DNA of 64,000 bases from CBDBJK01 sp965206395 (GCA_965206395.1 CBDBJK010000038.1:124001-188000); one strand, 5' to 3'; positions 9,567 through 18,048 are shown, numbered from the stretch's first letter. Translations and numbers: made by a program. Notes: generated by a model not told the origin, from the letters alone.

Positions 9567-10433
9567 TCATGCGCTCGCGGCGAGGATAAGCAGACCTATC
9601 ATTGCGACTACCAGCCCAATCCACTGATTGGGCGATAGACGTTCTCGAAATATCAATAGGCCGCCCATGACAGGCAAGATCGGGTAGACTGTGGAGGCAG
9701 CGGCGACAATGGATATGATTCCAATCTCTGTTCCTCTTGAAAAGGCAAATAGCCCTGCGATTTCCGTGATTCCGGCGAACGCGACCCCCACAAACAATAA
9801 CACGGTGAATCGCTGCCACGGCAACTGCCGCCAGATTAGCAATATGGGGGCAAGCATCGCAAACGTGAAAAGGCGGCTAACGTATATGGGCAAGAACCAG
9901 CCAATGTCTCTTGATAATATGCCTATAAAGTATTGCGATAATCCCAGGCCAAGCATCGCGATAAGGCCGTAGAGCACCCCTTTGCCAATTAACCCCTGTC
10001 TGATTTTCAGATTCCGAAGATTCAAAGAAGTCAGAACAACACCGCCGATACTCGCGGATGCTGCGAAGACCTGCACGCCATTAAGGCGTTCACCGGCGAC
10101 AATCACAGCCAGTAGAATGACGATCATGGCATAAGCGCCAACGATAGGGCTTACGATGGCAATAGGGCCGATTTGAAGGGCCTTATAAAAGCACAGGTAG
10201 GTTACAAACCCTAGTGCCGCTACACCAGCCAATGCGACCCATTGAGTTGGCGAAAGCAGGCTCAGGTTGGATGCCAGCAGAAGGTATATTGTGGTTACGG
10301 ACACCGATGAGAGATGAACACCAAATGCCGTTCTGAGAACTCCGACTCTTTTGGCAATGAGAGCGGCTACGAAGTCCGCGATACCCCACCCAAGCGCGGC
10401 TAGCAAGCCAAAGACTATGCTCTCGATTACCAA
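9567..10433 (-). CDS. EamA/DMT family membrane transporter
   Basis: 288-residue protein with ten evenly spaced hydrophobic segments in two repeated five-helix halves, the pattern of the drug/metabolite transporter superfamily. The first half starts VFGLLAALGWGIADFVAALI; the second starts GVLYGLIAMLGLGLSQYFIG near residue 150. The family-typical segment PLIFRERLSPNQWIGLV is seen here as LLIFRERLSPNQWIGLVVAM near the C-terminus. The substrate cannot be read from sequence; members export metabolites or amino acids. It lies 100 bp upstream of the DmpA gene on the same strand. Confidence 0.88.
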   Translation of the reverse strand: MVIESIVFGLLAALGWGIADFVAALIAKRVGVLRTAFGVHLSSVSVTTIYLLLASNLSLLSPTQWVALAGVAALGFVTYLCFYKALQIGPIAIVSPIVGAYAMIVILLAVIVAGERLNGVQVFAASASIGGVVLTSLNLRNLKIRQGLIGKGVLYGLIAMLGLGLSQYFIGILSRDIGWFLPIYVSRLFTFAMLAPILLIWRQLPWQRFTVLLFVGVAFAGITEIAGLFAFSRGTEIGIISIVAAASTVYPILPVMGGLLIFRERLSPNQWIGLVVAMIGLLILAASA

Positions 10434-10531
10434 GGTGATTTATTCATGTCAAAGAGTGTGTTTTAATGGCTGATGTCCCTAGTCTGAGGAGGTGTCTGCC
10501 CAATGCCAAGCTCTTTACTGGAATGAAGGAA

Positions 10532-11608
10532 CTAAATTATATCTGCCCTACTCAGCATCCCCACCAACCGGCTCCCTTCCAGAACTGGAGCCTGATTCAG
10601 GGAATGCTTTGCCAGCACGTCCAACGCTTGATCTAGTTCGTCGTCAGGGCCAACAGACCACAGTGGCACTTGAGTCATCGCACGACTGACCTTCACCCAA
10701 TTCCACTGGTCTTGAGGAACTCTCTTGACATCCGTGAGTGTCAGAATACCCACCAACTGATCCCCTTCACAGACGGGCAAGGCCCTTGTGCCATAGCGCA
10801 AGAAATGCTCGTACACAGCCTCTGACATGAGGAGATCAGGCTCGACGCTGCTGGGGCGTCTGTTCATGACATCCCTTACGAAGATTCCCTTCATAATCGA
10901 TTCAGGCTGCGTCTGTTGCTGACTAGATGACGCGGTAGAAAACAGGAACCATCCGATGAGAATCGACCAAATACCCCACAAGTCACGCTGCGTTATCCGA
11001 AAGATGCCCCATGCAATTAGAATGAATCCTAATAACTGCCCACCTCGCGCCGCGATAGCTGTCGCTTTCTCGAAGCTGCCAGTCACCCCCCATAGTACAG
11101 AACGAAGCACCCGACCGCCATCAAGTGGGAACGCTGGCAGTAAATTGAAAATCGCCAGCAACAAATTAATGATTGCAAGGTGGAAGACCACCCCATGCAA
11201 GAGTGTCACTTCATTTTGGAATGTCTGGAGCGTAAGCCCAAAAATGCCCGACAACGCAAGGCTTGTGGCGGGGCCTACCGCCGAGATCACGAATTCGTCC
11301 TTTGGCCCGCCCGCGTCAGCTCTGAGGTTGCTTACTCCACCCAGCAAAAACAATGTGATGCCTTCCACCGCAATTCCTCGCGTCTTCGCAACGAGCGAAT
11401 GCGCCAGTTCATGAATCAGAACCGAAACGTACAACAAAAGGGCACTTACAAACGCCGTGCTCCAATACGTCAGGATGCTCCAACGGTAAAATGAGGGGAA
11501 GAACTGGTCGGCAAATATCCAGGTAAAGAGTGCCAGCGCCGCAAACCATGAGTAATGAATGCCAATCTCTATGCCAGCTATTCTGCCCAGTCTGATTGTA
11601 GGCTTCAA
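10532..11608 (-). CDS. Site-2 protease (M50) with C-terminal CBS pair
   Basis: 358 residues from a TTG at 11608 preceded by GGGGG, giving the canonical N-terminus (M)KPTIRLGRIAGIEIGIHYSW; a TTG at 11647 is a weaker alternative. The catalytic zinc motif HELAH is at about 66-70 inside a transmembrane helix, and the second metal motif NLLPAFPLDGGRV at about 150. Two CBS domains follow from about residue 225 (VRDVMNRRPSSVEPD, then VSRAMTQVPLW). Intramembrane proteases of this group cut membrane-bound substrates such as anti-sigma factors; CBS domains usually sense adenine nucleotides. No partner substrate is evident nearby. Confidence 0.9.
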   Translation of the reverse strand: MKPTIRLGRIAGIEIGIHYSWFAALALFTWIFADQFFPSFYRWSILTYWSTAFVSALLLYVSVLIHELAHSLVAKTRGIAVEGITLFLLGGVSNLRADAGGPKDEFVISAVGPATSLALSGIFGLTLQTFQNEVTLLHGVVFHLAIINLLLAIFNLLPAFPLDGGRVLRSVLWGVTGSFEKATAIAARGGQLLGFILIAWGIFRITQRDLWGIWSILIGWFLFSTASSSQQQTQPESIMKGIFVRDVMNRRPSSVEPDLLMSEAVYEHFLRYGTRALPVCEGDQLVGILTLTDVKRVPQDQWNWVKVSRAMTQVPLWSVGPDDELDQALDVLAKHSLNQAPVLEGSRLVGMLSRADII

Positions 11609-11694
11609 TCGAATTCCCCCAGTGGCGCTAGGCCACAGCCATCGCAAGAGAGCTTAAACCCTCGAAATTTATTCGCAACCGCCTCGTAAATCTT

Positions 11695-12822
11695 CTAGGA
11701 GGCGATAGAGACGCCTATCAGGTGACCGATTCCAAAAGTTACGGCAGCGGCGACGCTGCCTGCGGCAAGCATCCTTATGGCGCCCCAGGCAGCGCTCCTG
11801 TTGGTCATCAACGCAAGCGCCCCGCCCACTAACACCAGTGCGCCGGCGCTCAATGCCGCGCTGAGGACAAATGTAAGCTCTCCAGCATCGAATAAATAGG
11901 GCAGTATCGGAACGACGGCCCCTATAACAAATGCTATGAACGAGCTAATCGCGGCTCCCCAAGGCGACCCTAACTCGTTTGGGTCCAGTCCAAGCTCCTC
12001 ACGAGCCATCGTTTCCAGAGCCACCTGCGGTATCTGCATGATTTGCTTTGCGAGCCGCTCCGCCTCTTCCTGTGACAAGCCCTTTGCCTGGTAGATGAGC
12101 GCCAGTTCCTCTTCTTCCTCCTCCGGCCATTCTTCTAGTTCGGCGCGCTCTACACTAATCTTATATTCGTATACGTCTCGCTGCGAACGCATTGAGACGT
12201 ACTCTCCCGCCGCCATCGAAAAAGCGCCCGCAAGCAGACCCGCAACACCAGCCAGCAGCACGAAATCAGGATTGCTCGTGCCCCCGGCAACACCCATTAC
12301 AAGGCTGAAGTTGGAAATTAGCCCGTCATTCATACCCAGCACCGCGGCACGCAGACTTCCGCCTTCGCTGAAAGGCAGCGCGTGCTCCGAGCGCAAGGCA
12401 GTCAAGGCGTCCTGACCGCTTGTCATCTCTCTTAGAGCGCGGGCGTGAAGTCGCTCCTCTGTGGCGATGTCCCTCGCCTCCGGGTCTGAGGCGTAGGTGT
12501 TTATCTCTTTCGCCTCTCCTCTCATCAACCAGGGAAGTAGCCTTTTAGTACCGAGAAGCTTCACGGCCAATTGAAAGAATCTGACTTTGATATCTGCCTT
12601 CGCAGGCTCCAGATTCGAAGGATCCAACCCAAGTTTTTCGGCCCAGCGAGAGGCGTGCCGCATTTCCGCTTCGACCAGGTTTTCGAATATCCTTGCCCTA
12701 TTGGGGTCGTTCTCGGCCCAAGCCATGAATCGATACATAGCCGCTGCCTCCAACTCGGATTTCAAGTAAACCTTATACCTGTCGAGTTGGGAAGCTCCAG
12801 CGTTGTTTCCTGTTTTAGCCAC
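11695..12822 (-). CDS. Rubrerythrin-VIT1/CCC1 fusion (MbfA-like iron transporter)
   Basis: 375 residues from a GTG at 12822 with AGGAG five bases upstream. Residues 1-145 form a ferritin-like di-iron domain with the ligand helices SELEAAAMYRFM, EAEMRHASRW and ATEERLHARAL. From about 165 a VIT1/CCC1 membrane domain follows (RAAVLGMNDGLISNFSLVMG, with five hydrophobic helices and the cytoplasmic E-rich hairpin EEWPEEEEEELALIY). In relatives such as MbfA this arrangement detects and exports iron or manganese across the membrane. The gene is separated from its neighbours by small gaps and is probably a single transcriptional unit. Confidence 0.9.
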   Translation of the reverse strand: MAKTGNNAGASQLDRYKVYLKSELEAAAMYRFMAWAENDPNRARIFENLVEAEMRHASRWAEKLGLDPSNLEPAKADIKVRFFQLAVKLLGTKRLLPWLMRGEAKEINTYASDPEARDIATEERLHARALREMTSGQDALTALRSEHALPFSEGGSLRAAVLGMNDGLISNFSLVMGVAGGTSNPDFVLLAGVAGLLAGAFSMAAGEYVSMRSQRDVYEYKISVERAELEEWPEEEEEELALIYQAKGLSQEEAERLAKQIMQIPQVALETMAREELGLDPNELGSPWGAAISSFIAFVIGAVVPILPYLFDAGELTFVLSAALSAGALVLVGGALALMTNRSAAWGAIRMLAAGSVAAAVTFGIGHLIGVSIAS

Positions 12823-13080
12823 AATAACTCCTGCACCTCGCCGTATTGGATTAGCAAGAACACGATCTAGGTTTTGCAACTCTCATAAACGTTGCATTGG
12901 CAACAGCTTTATGGGATGAGAAGCTACCAGTAGAGTCAGTCTGCTTGAGGCAGTAGACTCCCAATACGTATTCGCACTAAATCGTCGAGCGAGTGCCTAT
13001 ATCGTAGATTTGGATTGAACAAGAGAGATTAATCTGCAGCACTTTTGTTCCGCAAATTATCCCTCTTTAAGTAAGTGGAT

Positions 13081-13452
13081 TCAAGACGGGGAATCGAGTA
13101 ACTGACCGACTACCTCTGTGAGATACGCCATATCGAACGGTTTCGCAATGAATTTGTCCACTCTATATTCTCTTAGCTGACCTCTAGTAACCTGGTTCGA
13201 TGAGGCAATGATGACCTTGAAGCTCTCATTCGGGCGTGCGCCGTGAAAGCTATCTAGCAGATTCCAACCAGTGCCATCTGGCAAGTTGATGTCGAGGACG
13301 AGCAACGCAGGCGACTCCTCCAGCGCGAGGCTCAGGCCAGAGGAACAGGCGTCAGCAGTCCAAACACGATAACCTGCTGCCGACAAAACGGCCTCCATCG
13401 CATTTAACACCACCTGATCATCTTCAACTATTAGAATCGTATTGCGGGACAC
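13081..13452 (-). CDS. Single-domain response regulator (CheY-like)
   Basis: 123 residues, a receiver domain alone. The acidic pocket EDD is at 9-11, the phospho-accepting Asp is in LLVLDINLPDGTG (about residue 57), the switch Ser in VIIASSN, and the conserved Lys in FIAKPFD (about 107). There is no output domain, so it must act through protein contacts, for example as an intermediate in a phosphorelay. The GTG start at 13452 has only a weak Shine-Dalgarno. It lies downstream of the OmpR-type regulator, behind its own -10 element and a tandem 11-bp motif (13517-13538). Confidence 0.88.
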   Translation of the reverse strand: MSRNTILIVEDDQVVLNAMEAVLSAAGYRVWTADACSSGLSLALEESPALLVLDINLPDGTGWNLLDSFHGARPNESFKVIIASSNQVTRGQLREYRVDKFIAKPFDMAYLTEVVGQLLDSPS

Positions 13453-13503
13453 TGGGCTACTCTCGCTACTGATAATCGAGCTTAAAAGTTCTGGTCATGC
13501 CCA

Positions 13504-13538
13504 ATTATGCCCCATGAGGCGTGAGAAAGGCGTGAGGA
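13504..13538 (-). promoter_or_regulatory. Tandem 11-bp operator-like repeat with -10 element, site 1
   Basis: On the plus strand AGGCGTGAGAA (13517-13527) is followed without gap by AGGCGTGAGGA (13528-13538), 10 of 11 identical. Read towards the CheY-like gene the half-sites are TCCTCACGCCT and TTCTCACGCCT. Seven bases beyond the repeat lies CATAAT (13509-13504 on the minus strand), a 5/6 match to a -10 box, so the repeat occupies the -35 position. OmpR/PhoB-type regulators bind 11-bp direct repeats with this geometry. The gene for such a regulator is next door. A closely related tandem motif is at 52075-52096. Confidence 0.6.
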
Positions 13539-13565
13539 ATATTTAGGAAAACCAAATTGCGCCGT

Positions 13566-14321
13566 TTACCCTACCAGGCGATAGCCTAAACCAGGTTGGG
13601 TAAGCAAGTGCACAGGGCGTGATGGATTCGGCTCTAGCTTGCGGCGAAGCTGCTTGATAAAAGTCCGCAGGTATTCGGTTTCCTCTCCATATTCGGGACC
13701 CCATACCTCGTGTAGCAGCTCCCGATGAGTAAGCACCTTGCCAATGTTAGACGAGAGGTATCTGAGAAGCTCGTACTCGGTTCGAGTCAACGAAATCTCC
13801 TCCTCACCGCGAGTCACAGTGCGATGCGAAAGGTCGATCTCTACGTTACCTATGCTCACTTTCGCGCTTTCAAGAATCCGAGAGTGTCCCGCCTGGTCGG
13901 CACGACGCAGAGCCGACCTGACTCGCGCCGTAAGCTCCTCTATGCCAAAAGGCTTGGTCAAATAATCGTCGGCTCTCAAATCCAGAGCCTCGACCTTTTT
14001 CTTCTCCTCGTCGGTAGCGGACAGTATTATTATTGGCCCCTCGTACCACTCTCGAAGTCGAGCGAGCGCGACAATGCCGTCCATGACCGGCATACTCAGA
14101 TCCAGCAAGATCAGGTCAGGCAAAATGGCGGCGGACTTGTCCAGCCCTTCTTGACCGTCCATTGCCAACTCGGTCTGATAATCCTGGGCGCGCAATTGCC
14201 TCGCAACGAACGCCGAAATCTTGGGATCGTCGTCCACGATGAGGATTTTCTTCCGAGAATTTTCCTTAGAGCGTCTAACAAAACCATTATTGGAACAGAA
14301 AGCGAGAGCAGATGATGGCAC
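13566..14321 (-). CDS. OmpR-type response regulator, 5' end displaced by IS insertion
   Basis: Receiver domain (DDD near the start of the native part, phospho-Asp in LILLDLSMPVMDG, Lys in YLTKPFG) plus a winged-helix DNA-binding domain (YELLRYLSSN, then EETEYLRTFIKQLRRKLEP), KdpE-like in its C-terminal half. Native coding starts at 14269. Upstream of that is the IS element at 14270-15147, so the present frame can only begin at a GTG inside the transposase gene (14321), adding about 16 foreign residues. Removing the IS with one copy of the 5-bp duplication CTAAG recreates ATG ACT AAG GAA, giving MTKENSRKK, overlapping the kinase stop. Expression now depends on the IS. Confidence 0.85.
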   Translation of the reverse strand: MPSSALAFCSNNGFVRRSKENSRKKILIVDDDPKISAFVARQLRAQDYQTELAMDGQEGLDKSAAILPDLILLDLSMPVMDGIVALARLREWYEGPIIILSATDEEKKKVEALDLRADDYLTKPFGIEELTARVRSALRRADQAGHSRILESAKVSIGNVEIDLSHRTVTRGEEEISLTRTEYELLRYLSSNIGKVLTHRELLHEVWGPEYGEETEYLRTFIKQLRRKLEPNPSRPVHLLTQPGLGYRLVG

Positions 14322-14649
14322 AACCTATGGCCAAGAAAGCCTCATGTATGTCTGCCCTGCGCTCATATCGAACCCGTAAGCGTCGGAACTGATGAAGCCA
14401 ACTCAGGCTTCTCTCAACCACCCATCTATGCACACCCAACCCGCTGCCATGCGGCTCACCTCGCTTGGCCAGCAGCGGCCAGATATGTCGCTTCTTCAAC
14501 TCCTTGCGAACAGGCTCAGAGTCATACCCTCTGTCTCCCTGCGCCTGAAGAGGACGCTTGCGAGGCCTGCCTCGCTTGCCCTTGACAGCAGGTATGGCAT
14601 CCACCAACTCAAGGGCTTGGGTGACATCGTGAGCGTTCGCGCCAGTCAA
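14287..14649 (-). CDS. IS427-type transposase, downstream frame (orfB)
   Basis: Catalytic C-terminal half: second DDE Asp in QGDRGYDSEPV, the RGRPRKRP basic stretch before it, and the DDE Glu in WVVERSLSWLHQFRRL. The open frame actually extends upstream of this start to the slip site, where it encodes GPNPTDRAKAGSKHHIITD; the annotated start is only the first conventional start codon in that phase. Its stop lies 17 bp from the IS end, next to the response regulator. Confidence 0.88.
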   Translation of the reverse strand: MTGANAHDVTQALELVDAIPAVKGKRGRPRKRPLQAQGDRGYDSEPVRKELKKRHIWPLLAKRGEPHGSGLGVHRWVVERSLSWLHQFRRLRVRYERRADIHEAFLAIGCAIICSRFLFQ

Positions 14650-14681
14650 CCTGACCGCCAGTGGAATGCCCTGGGCATCGG

Positions 14682-15083
14682 TTATGATATGATGCTTGCT
14701 ACCCGCCTTCGCCCTGTCCGTGGGGTTGGGGCCTGTTTTCTGCCCCCAAAAACTGCTCGCACTGAAGCACTGTCCAGCACTGCGCGAGTCCAGTCTATGC
14801 GCTCAGCTGCTTGCAGGCGCTCAAGGCATACCAAGTGGATGCGCTCCCAGACTCCCGACTGGTGCCAATCTCTGAGGCGCCTCCAGCAGGTCATCCCACT
14901 GCCACAGTCCATCTCCTTGGGTAGGTCTTCCCAGCCAATGCCTGTCTTTAGCACGAACAGTATCCCACTTAGGACCTGTCTGTCAGGTATCCTGGGCCTT
15001 CCTCCTTTCGGCTTCGGTGGTTGTGGCGGCAGTAAAGGTTGCACCAGTTCCCAGAATTCATCGCTTACAAGGGGCTTAGACAT
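14682..15083 (-). CDS. IS427-type transposase, upstream frame (orfA)
   Basis: 133 residues with the IS5-family N-terminal DUF4096-like domain (SDEFWELVQPLLPP, then GGRPRIPDRQVLSGILFVL, GIGWEDLPKEM) and the first catalytic Asp in AVLDSASVRAVFGG. The phase then ends in frame-shifted residues. A homopolymer tract (T5G5 followed by CAGAAAA, 14736-14752 on this copy) marks where a -1 slip joins orfB and continues as KTGPNPTDRAKAGSKHHI. Full transposase is made only by that slip, a common control in this IS group. Confidence 0.9.
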   Translation of the reverse strand: MSKPLVSDEFWELVQPLLPPQPPKPKGGRPRIPDRQVLSGILFVLKTGIGWEDLPKEMDCGSGMTCWRRLRDWHQSGVWERIHLVCLERLQAAERIDWTRAVLDSASVRAVFGGRKQAPTPRTGRRRVASIIS

Positions 15084-15115
15084 TAGGTCATCCTCCTCCA
15101 GAGAATGTCCAGATT

Positions 15116-16936
15116 CTAACCCCTTTTATTAGGTTTTGTTAGACGCTCTAAGTCATTTCCTACGCTCTCAACTGAGGTTGGCAGGCTGAAGAAGAACGTA
15201 GACCCGATGCCGGGTTCACTATCTACCCAAATCTTGCCATCGTGGGATAGGGTTATCGCTTTACATATTGCCAGGCCAAGGCCAGAGCCGGGCCTGCCCC
15301 TGCCCCTCTGACTGGTTATCCTATAGAATTTATCGAATATCTTGTCTAACTCTCCCTCTGGAATTCCCACGCCATGGTCCTTCACTTCGGTGATAATCGT
15401 ATGGCTATCATTAGGGTCTAGGTACGAGCTAACAGTGATCTCAGTATCCGGCGGCGAATACTTGATCGCATTGCTCACAAGGTTTGAGAACACTCGGCTA
15501 ATCTGGTCGTAGTCTGCATATATCTCAGGTAAGTCAAGCGGAGCGTCTATGATAATCTTGTGCTGACCGCCGATTCTCGACCTCTCTACATGGCGCACAG
15601 ACTCTGTAGCAATATCTGCCAGATGGCAAAGCTCTGGATCCATGGGCAGCGCGTTAGCCTCTATGCGTGACATTTCGAGCAGGTTGCTCACAAGTTCAGC
15701 CATCCGGTCTGATTCCTCATCAATCGAATTGACGAACTCAAGGAAGGTGTCGATGTCTCGTGGCCCCTGTTCCATAAGCAGGCTGCTGGAAAGCCCCTTG
15801 ATGGTGGCGAGCGGCCCTTTCAAATCGTGGGTGACCATCGACAAGAATTCCGCCTTCAGTCGCTCGACCTCCTGCAACGCCGTGATATCTTCGAAGACCG
15901 CGATTGCGGCAGTGATTTCACCTCTCTCGCCATAGACCGGTGCGGCATTCACAACCGTTGGAATCTTTCGACCGTCGGCAAAATCGAACACAACCTCGAC
16001 GCCTCGTGATGTCACGCCTTCATTGAGGGCACGTTGCAGGGGTAATTCATCGATTTCATATCGTGTGCCATCGTATCTGCGGAATGCAGCGGCCTGCTCA
16101 TATCTTTCTATGTGTTCGCCGGGAATTACGTGGAAACCAAAGACGCGAGAGGCTTCTTTATTTGCCAACACGACGCGGCCATCTTTGGCGTCGGCGACGA
16201 CAACGCCGGCGGCTGAACTCTCGATTATGGCCATGAGTCTACTGCGCCCCGATTCAGCTTCTTGCCTCAACTGTGCTTCTCGCGCATACAGACCGATGTT
16301 TTCGATTGCCAGCGCAACGCATTGAGCCAACCCCTCTACTATTTCCTGATCATGCTCCGTAAATTCGCCTGCACCCTGCTTGTTAGTGAGATACAGATTT
16401 CCCATGCTTACAACGTTAAGCATAATCGGCACGCCTAACAACGCCCTCATGGGCGGATGATTCGGAGGAAAGCCAATCGACCGCGGATCGTCGGCTATTT
16501 TTGGGATGCGTATCGCGTTTGCTCCACTGTGTAAAACGCCAAGCAGTCCTTTCCCGATTGGCAGCGCTCCGATGGACTCCCGGTCTTCATCAGACATGCC
16601 TGAAGTAATGAAATTTACGATCTTGCCCGACTCGTCCATTATAGCGAGCGCCGCATATTCAGCCTGAACCATTCGGCGCGCGAGACCGGGTATGGACTCA
16701 AGCGTGGCATCAACACTTGATATGTTCTCGCGGTGCTCCTGGCTGCCGTTAGAGGGCGTCTTGTAGACGATGTGCTTGCGGTAGAACCGTTCAACCTCTG
16801 CTTCGGAAAAGCGCATGAAGCCGCCTGGGGTTACTTCGTCAGGAGCAATCTCACGGCGTTTTACCGCCCTGGACAGAGTAGTGTGATGAATCCCAAGGCG
16901 TGCGGCTGCCTTTCTCAATGACAAATATTGAGCCAT
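15116..16936 (-). CDS. Histidine kinase with N-terminal HTH, GAF and PAS domains; C-terminus altered by IS
   Basis: 606 residues. Residues 1-55 are an excisionase/MerR-like helix-turn-helix (SLRKAAARLGIHHTTLSRAV, then GGFMRFSEAEVERF). A GAF domain covers about 80-215, a PAS domain about 225-350. A HisKA domain has the phospho-His in MVTHDLKGPLATIKG (about 370), and HATPase_c spans about 470-590 with N box FSNLVSNAIKYSPP and G boxes DHGVGIP and GSGLGLAICK. No transmembrane helix, so it should be cytoplasmic. The last 11 residues (LERLTKPNKRG) are encoded by the IS end; without it the protein would end VGND-stop. It is the partner of the OmpR-type regulator just beyond the IS. Confidence 0.9.
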   Translation of the reverse strand: MAQYLSLRKAAARLGIHHTTLSRAVKRREIAPDEVTPGGFMRFSEAEVERFYRKHIVYKTPSNGSQEHRENISSVDATLESIPGLARRMVQAEYAALAIMDESGKIVNFITSGMSDEDRESIGALPIGKGLLGVLHSGANAIRIPKIADDPRSIGFPPNHPPMRALLGVPIMLNVVSMGNLYLTNKQGAGEFTEHDQEIVEGLAQCVALAIENIGLYAREAQLRQEAESGRSRLMAIIESSAAGVVVADAKDGRVVLANKEASRVFGFHVIPGEHIERYEQAAAFRRYDGTRYEIDELPLQRALNEGVTSRGVEVVFDFADGRKIPTVVNAAPVYGERGEITAAIAVFEDITALQEVERLKAEFLSMVTHDLKGPLATIKGLSSSLLMEQGPRDIDTFLEFVNSIDEESDRMAELVSNLLEMSRIEANALPMDPELCHLADIATESVRHVERSRIGGQHKIIIDAPLDLPEIYADYDQISRVFSNLVSNAIKYSPPDTEITVSSYLDPNDSHTIITEVKDHGVGIPEGELDKIFDKFYRITSQRGRGRPGSGLGLAICKAITLSHDGKIWVDSEPGIGSTFFFSLPTSVESVGNDLERLTKPNKRG

Positions 16937-17040
16937 AACCTATCGCCTAACTGTGGTCATCTGTCGATGCAAGCGGTGCATTTGGTGCGCATTATACATC
17001 ATTTCTGGGGCCAACACCAATGAACCTGGGGACTCCTCGT

Positions 17041-17898
17041 TCACTCTTCATCAAACCCCAGGTCTGCTCGTATTTTCTTAAGCCTATCCAAATTTTCTTT
17101 GTCCGGCCCTTTCTTGTCCGTGCCGGGCACTTCCAAAAGAAAAGGCACGTTGCGAAATGCGGGATGGGCCATAATAGTCTCGAATCCTTTGAGGCCGATG
17201 AAACCCTCGCCGATGTTTTCGTGGCGGTCAACGCCAGAACCTAGATTCACCTTGGCGTCATTCGCGTGGACAGCCATCAGCTTGGACAGCCCAATCTCTT
17301 TGTCGAACTCCTGCATTACGCCTTCGATACCGTCGGGGTCGGCGAGATTGTAGCCAGCCGCAAAGCAGTGTTCTGTATCCAGACATACCTTTACTTGCGC
17401 GCTGTCTATGGCGGTTATGAGGCAACCAATCTCACCGAACGACGCGCCGATGTGAGCGCCCATGCCAGCGCCGTTTTCCAGGATGAGCGACACGTCCGCT
17501 GGAGAATTGGACAACACCTCTTGCAATGCCGAGGCAGCCTGCTCCAGAACGGCATCGAAACCGACCCCCTTGTGGCTGCCGCAATGAAATATCACGCCAG
17601 CAGCCCCTAACTGTCCCGCTACATTCATATGTTGAATTAGCGAGTCGATGGACTTGCGCAACAATTCTGGCTGGCCTCCGATGTTGACAAGATAGCTTCC
17701 GTGAAGGAATGTTGGCGCAATGCCCGTCGCATCAGACTTCTCGCGGAACGAAATGATCTGGTCTTCCGATATAGGTTTAAATGCCCAGCCTCGTGGTGAG
17801 GAAGCGAATATCTGAATCGTCTCGGCGCCGATTTCCTGTGCGCGATCAACGGCCTTGCTCAATCCTCCTGCGGCAGACACGTGCGCTCCAAGTCTCAT
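17041..17898 (-). CDS. nfo: Deoxyribonuclease IV (endonuclease IV)
   Basis: 285 residues from the ATG at 17898 (AGGAG upstream), giving the canonical start MRLGAHVSAAGGL. AP endonuclease IV cuts the DNA backbone 5' to abasic sites using three zinc ions on a TIM barrel. Metal-ligand motifs are in place: IFHCGSHKG (His), LILENGAG (Glu), KVCLDTEHCFAAGY (Asp and His), MAVHANDAKV (His-Asp), SGVDRHENIGEGFIG (Asp-x-His, then Glu), and the terminal Glu in PFLLEVPG. It is a stand-alone minus-strand gene with about 100 bp to the kinase gene. Confidence 0.95.
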   Translation of the reverse strand: MRLGAHVSAAGGLSKAVDRAQEIGAETIQIFASSPRGWAFKPISEDQIISFREKSDATGIAPTFLHGSYLVNIGGQPELLRKSIDSLIQHMNVAGQLGAAGVIFHCGSHKGVGFDAVLEQAASALQEVLSNSPADVSLILENGAGMGAHIGASFGEIGCLITAIDSAQVKVCLDTEHCFAAGYNLADPDGIEGVMQEFDKEIGLSKLMAVHANDAKVNLGSGVDRHENIGEGFIGLKGFETIMAHPAFRNVPFLLEVPGTDKKGPDKENLDRLKKIRADLGFDEE

Positions 17899-18048
17899 TT
17901 CAGCAACTCCTAAACATGCGATTCTGTAACTTCCTGGTCGCATGAAGATTATACGTCCCTGGACTGATTAGGCCAAAGAAGATTCTTCTCCATTCTCAGT
18001 CAATCTACGAGCCAGCTCGACCTTCTTGCTCCCTGGGCTGGCCTCACA

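Larger units (their letters stand above)
14265..15152 (-). mobile_element. IS5-family (IS427-type) insertion sequence, copy 1
   Basis: The element spans 14270-15147 (878 bp) with terminal inverted repeats starting AGCGTCTAACAAAACC at both ends. Five-base flanks are CTTAG (14265-14269) and CTAAG (15148-15152) on the plus strand, which fits a CTNAG target with a one-base difference in the middle. It encodes a transposase in two overlapping-phase parts. It matches copy 2 (46436-47313) over every translated frame I compared and has the same length, so transposition was recent. It sits in the opposite orientation to copy 2. Confidence 0.93.

Noticed and set aside
14392..15132. A 246-codon open frame antisense to the IS427-type transposase, repeated at 46451-47191.
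   Set aside because: It mirrors the transposase codons in both copies, has no ribosome site and no family resemblance.
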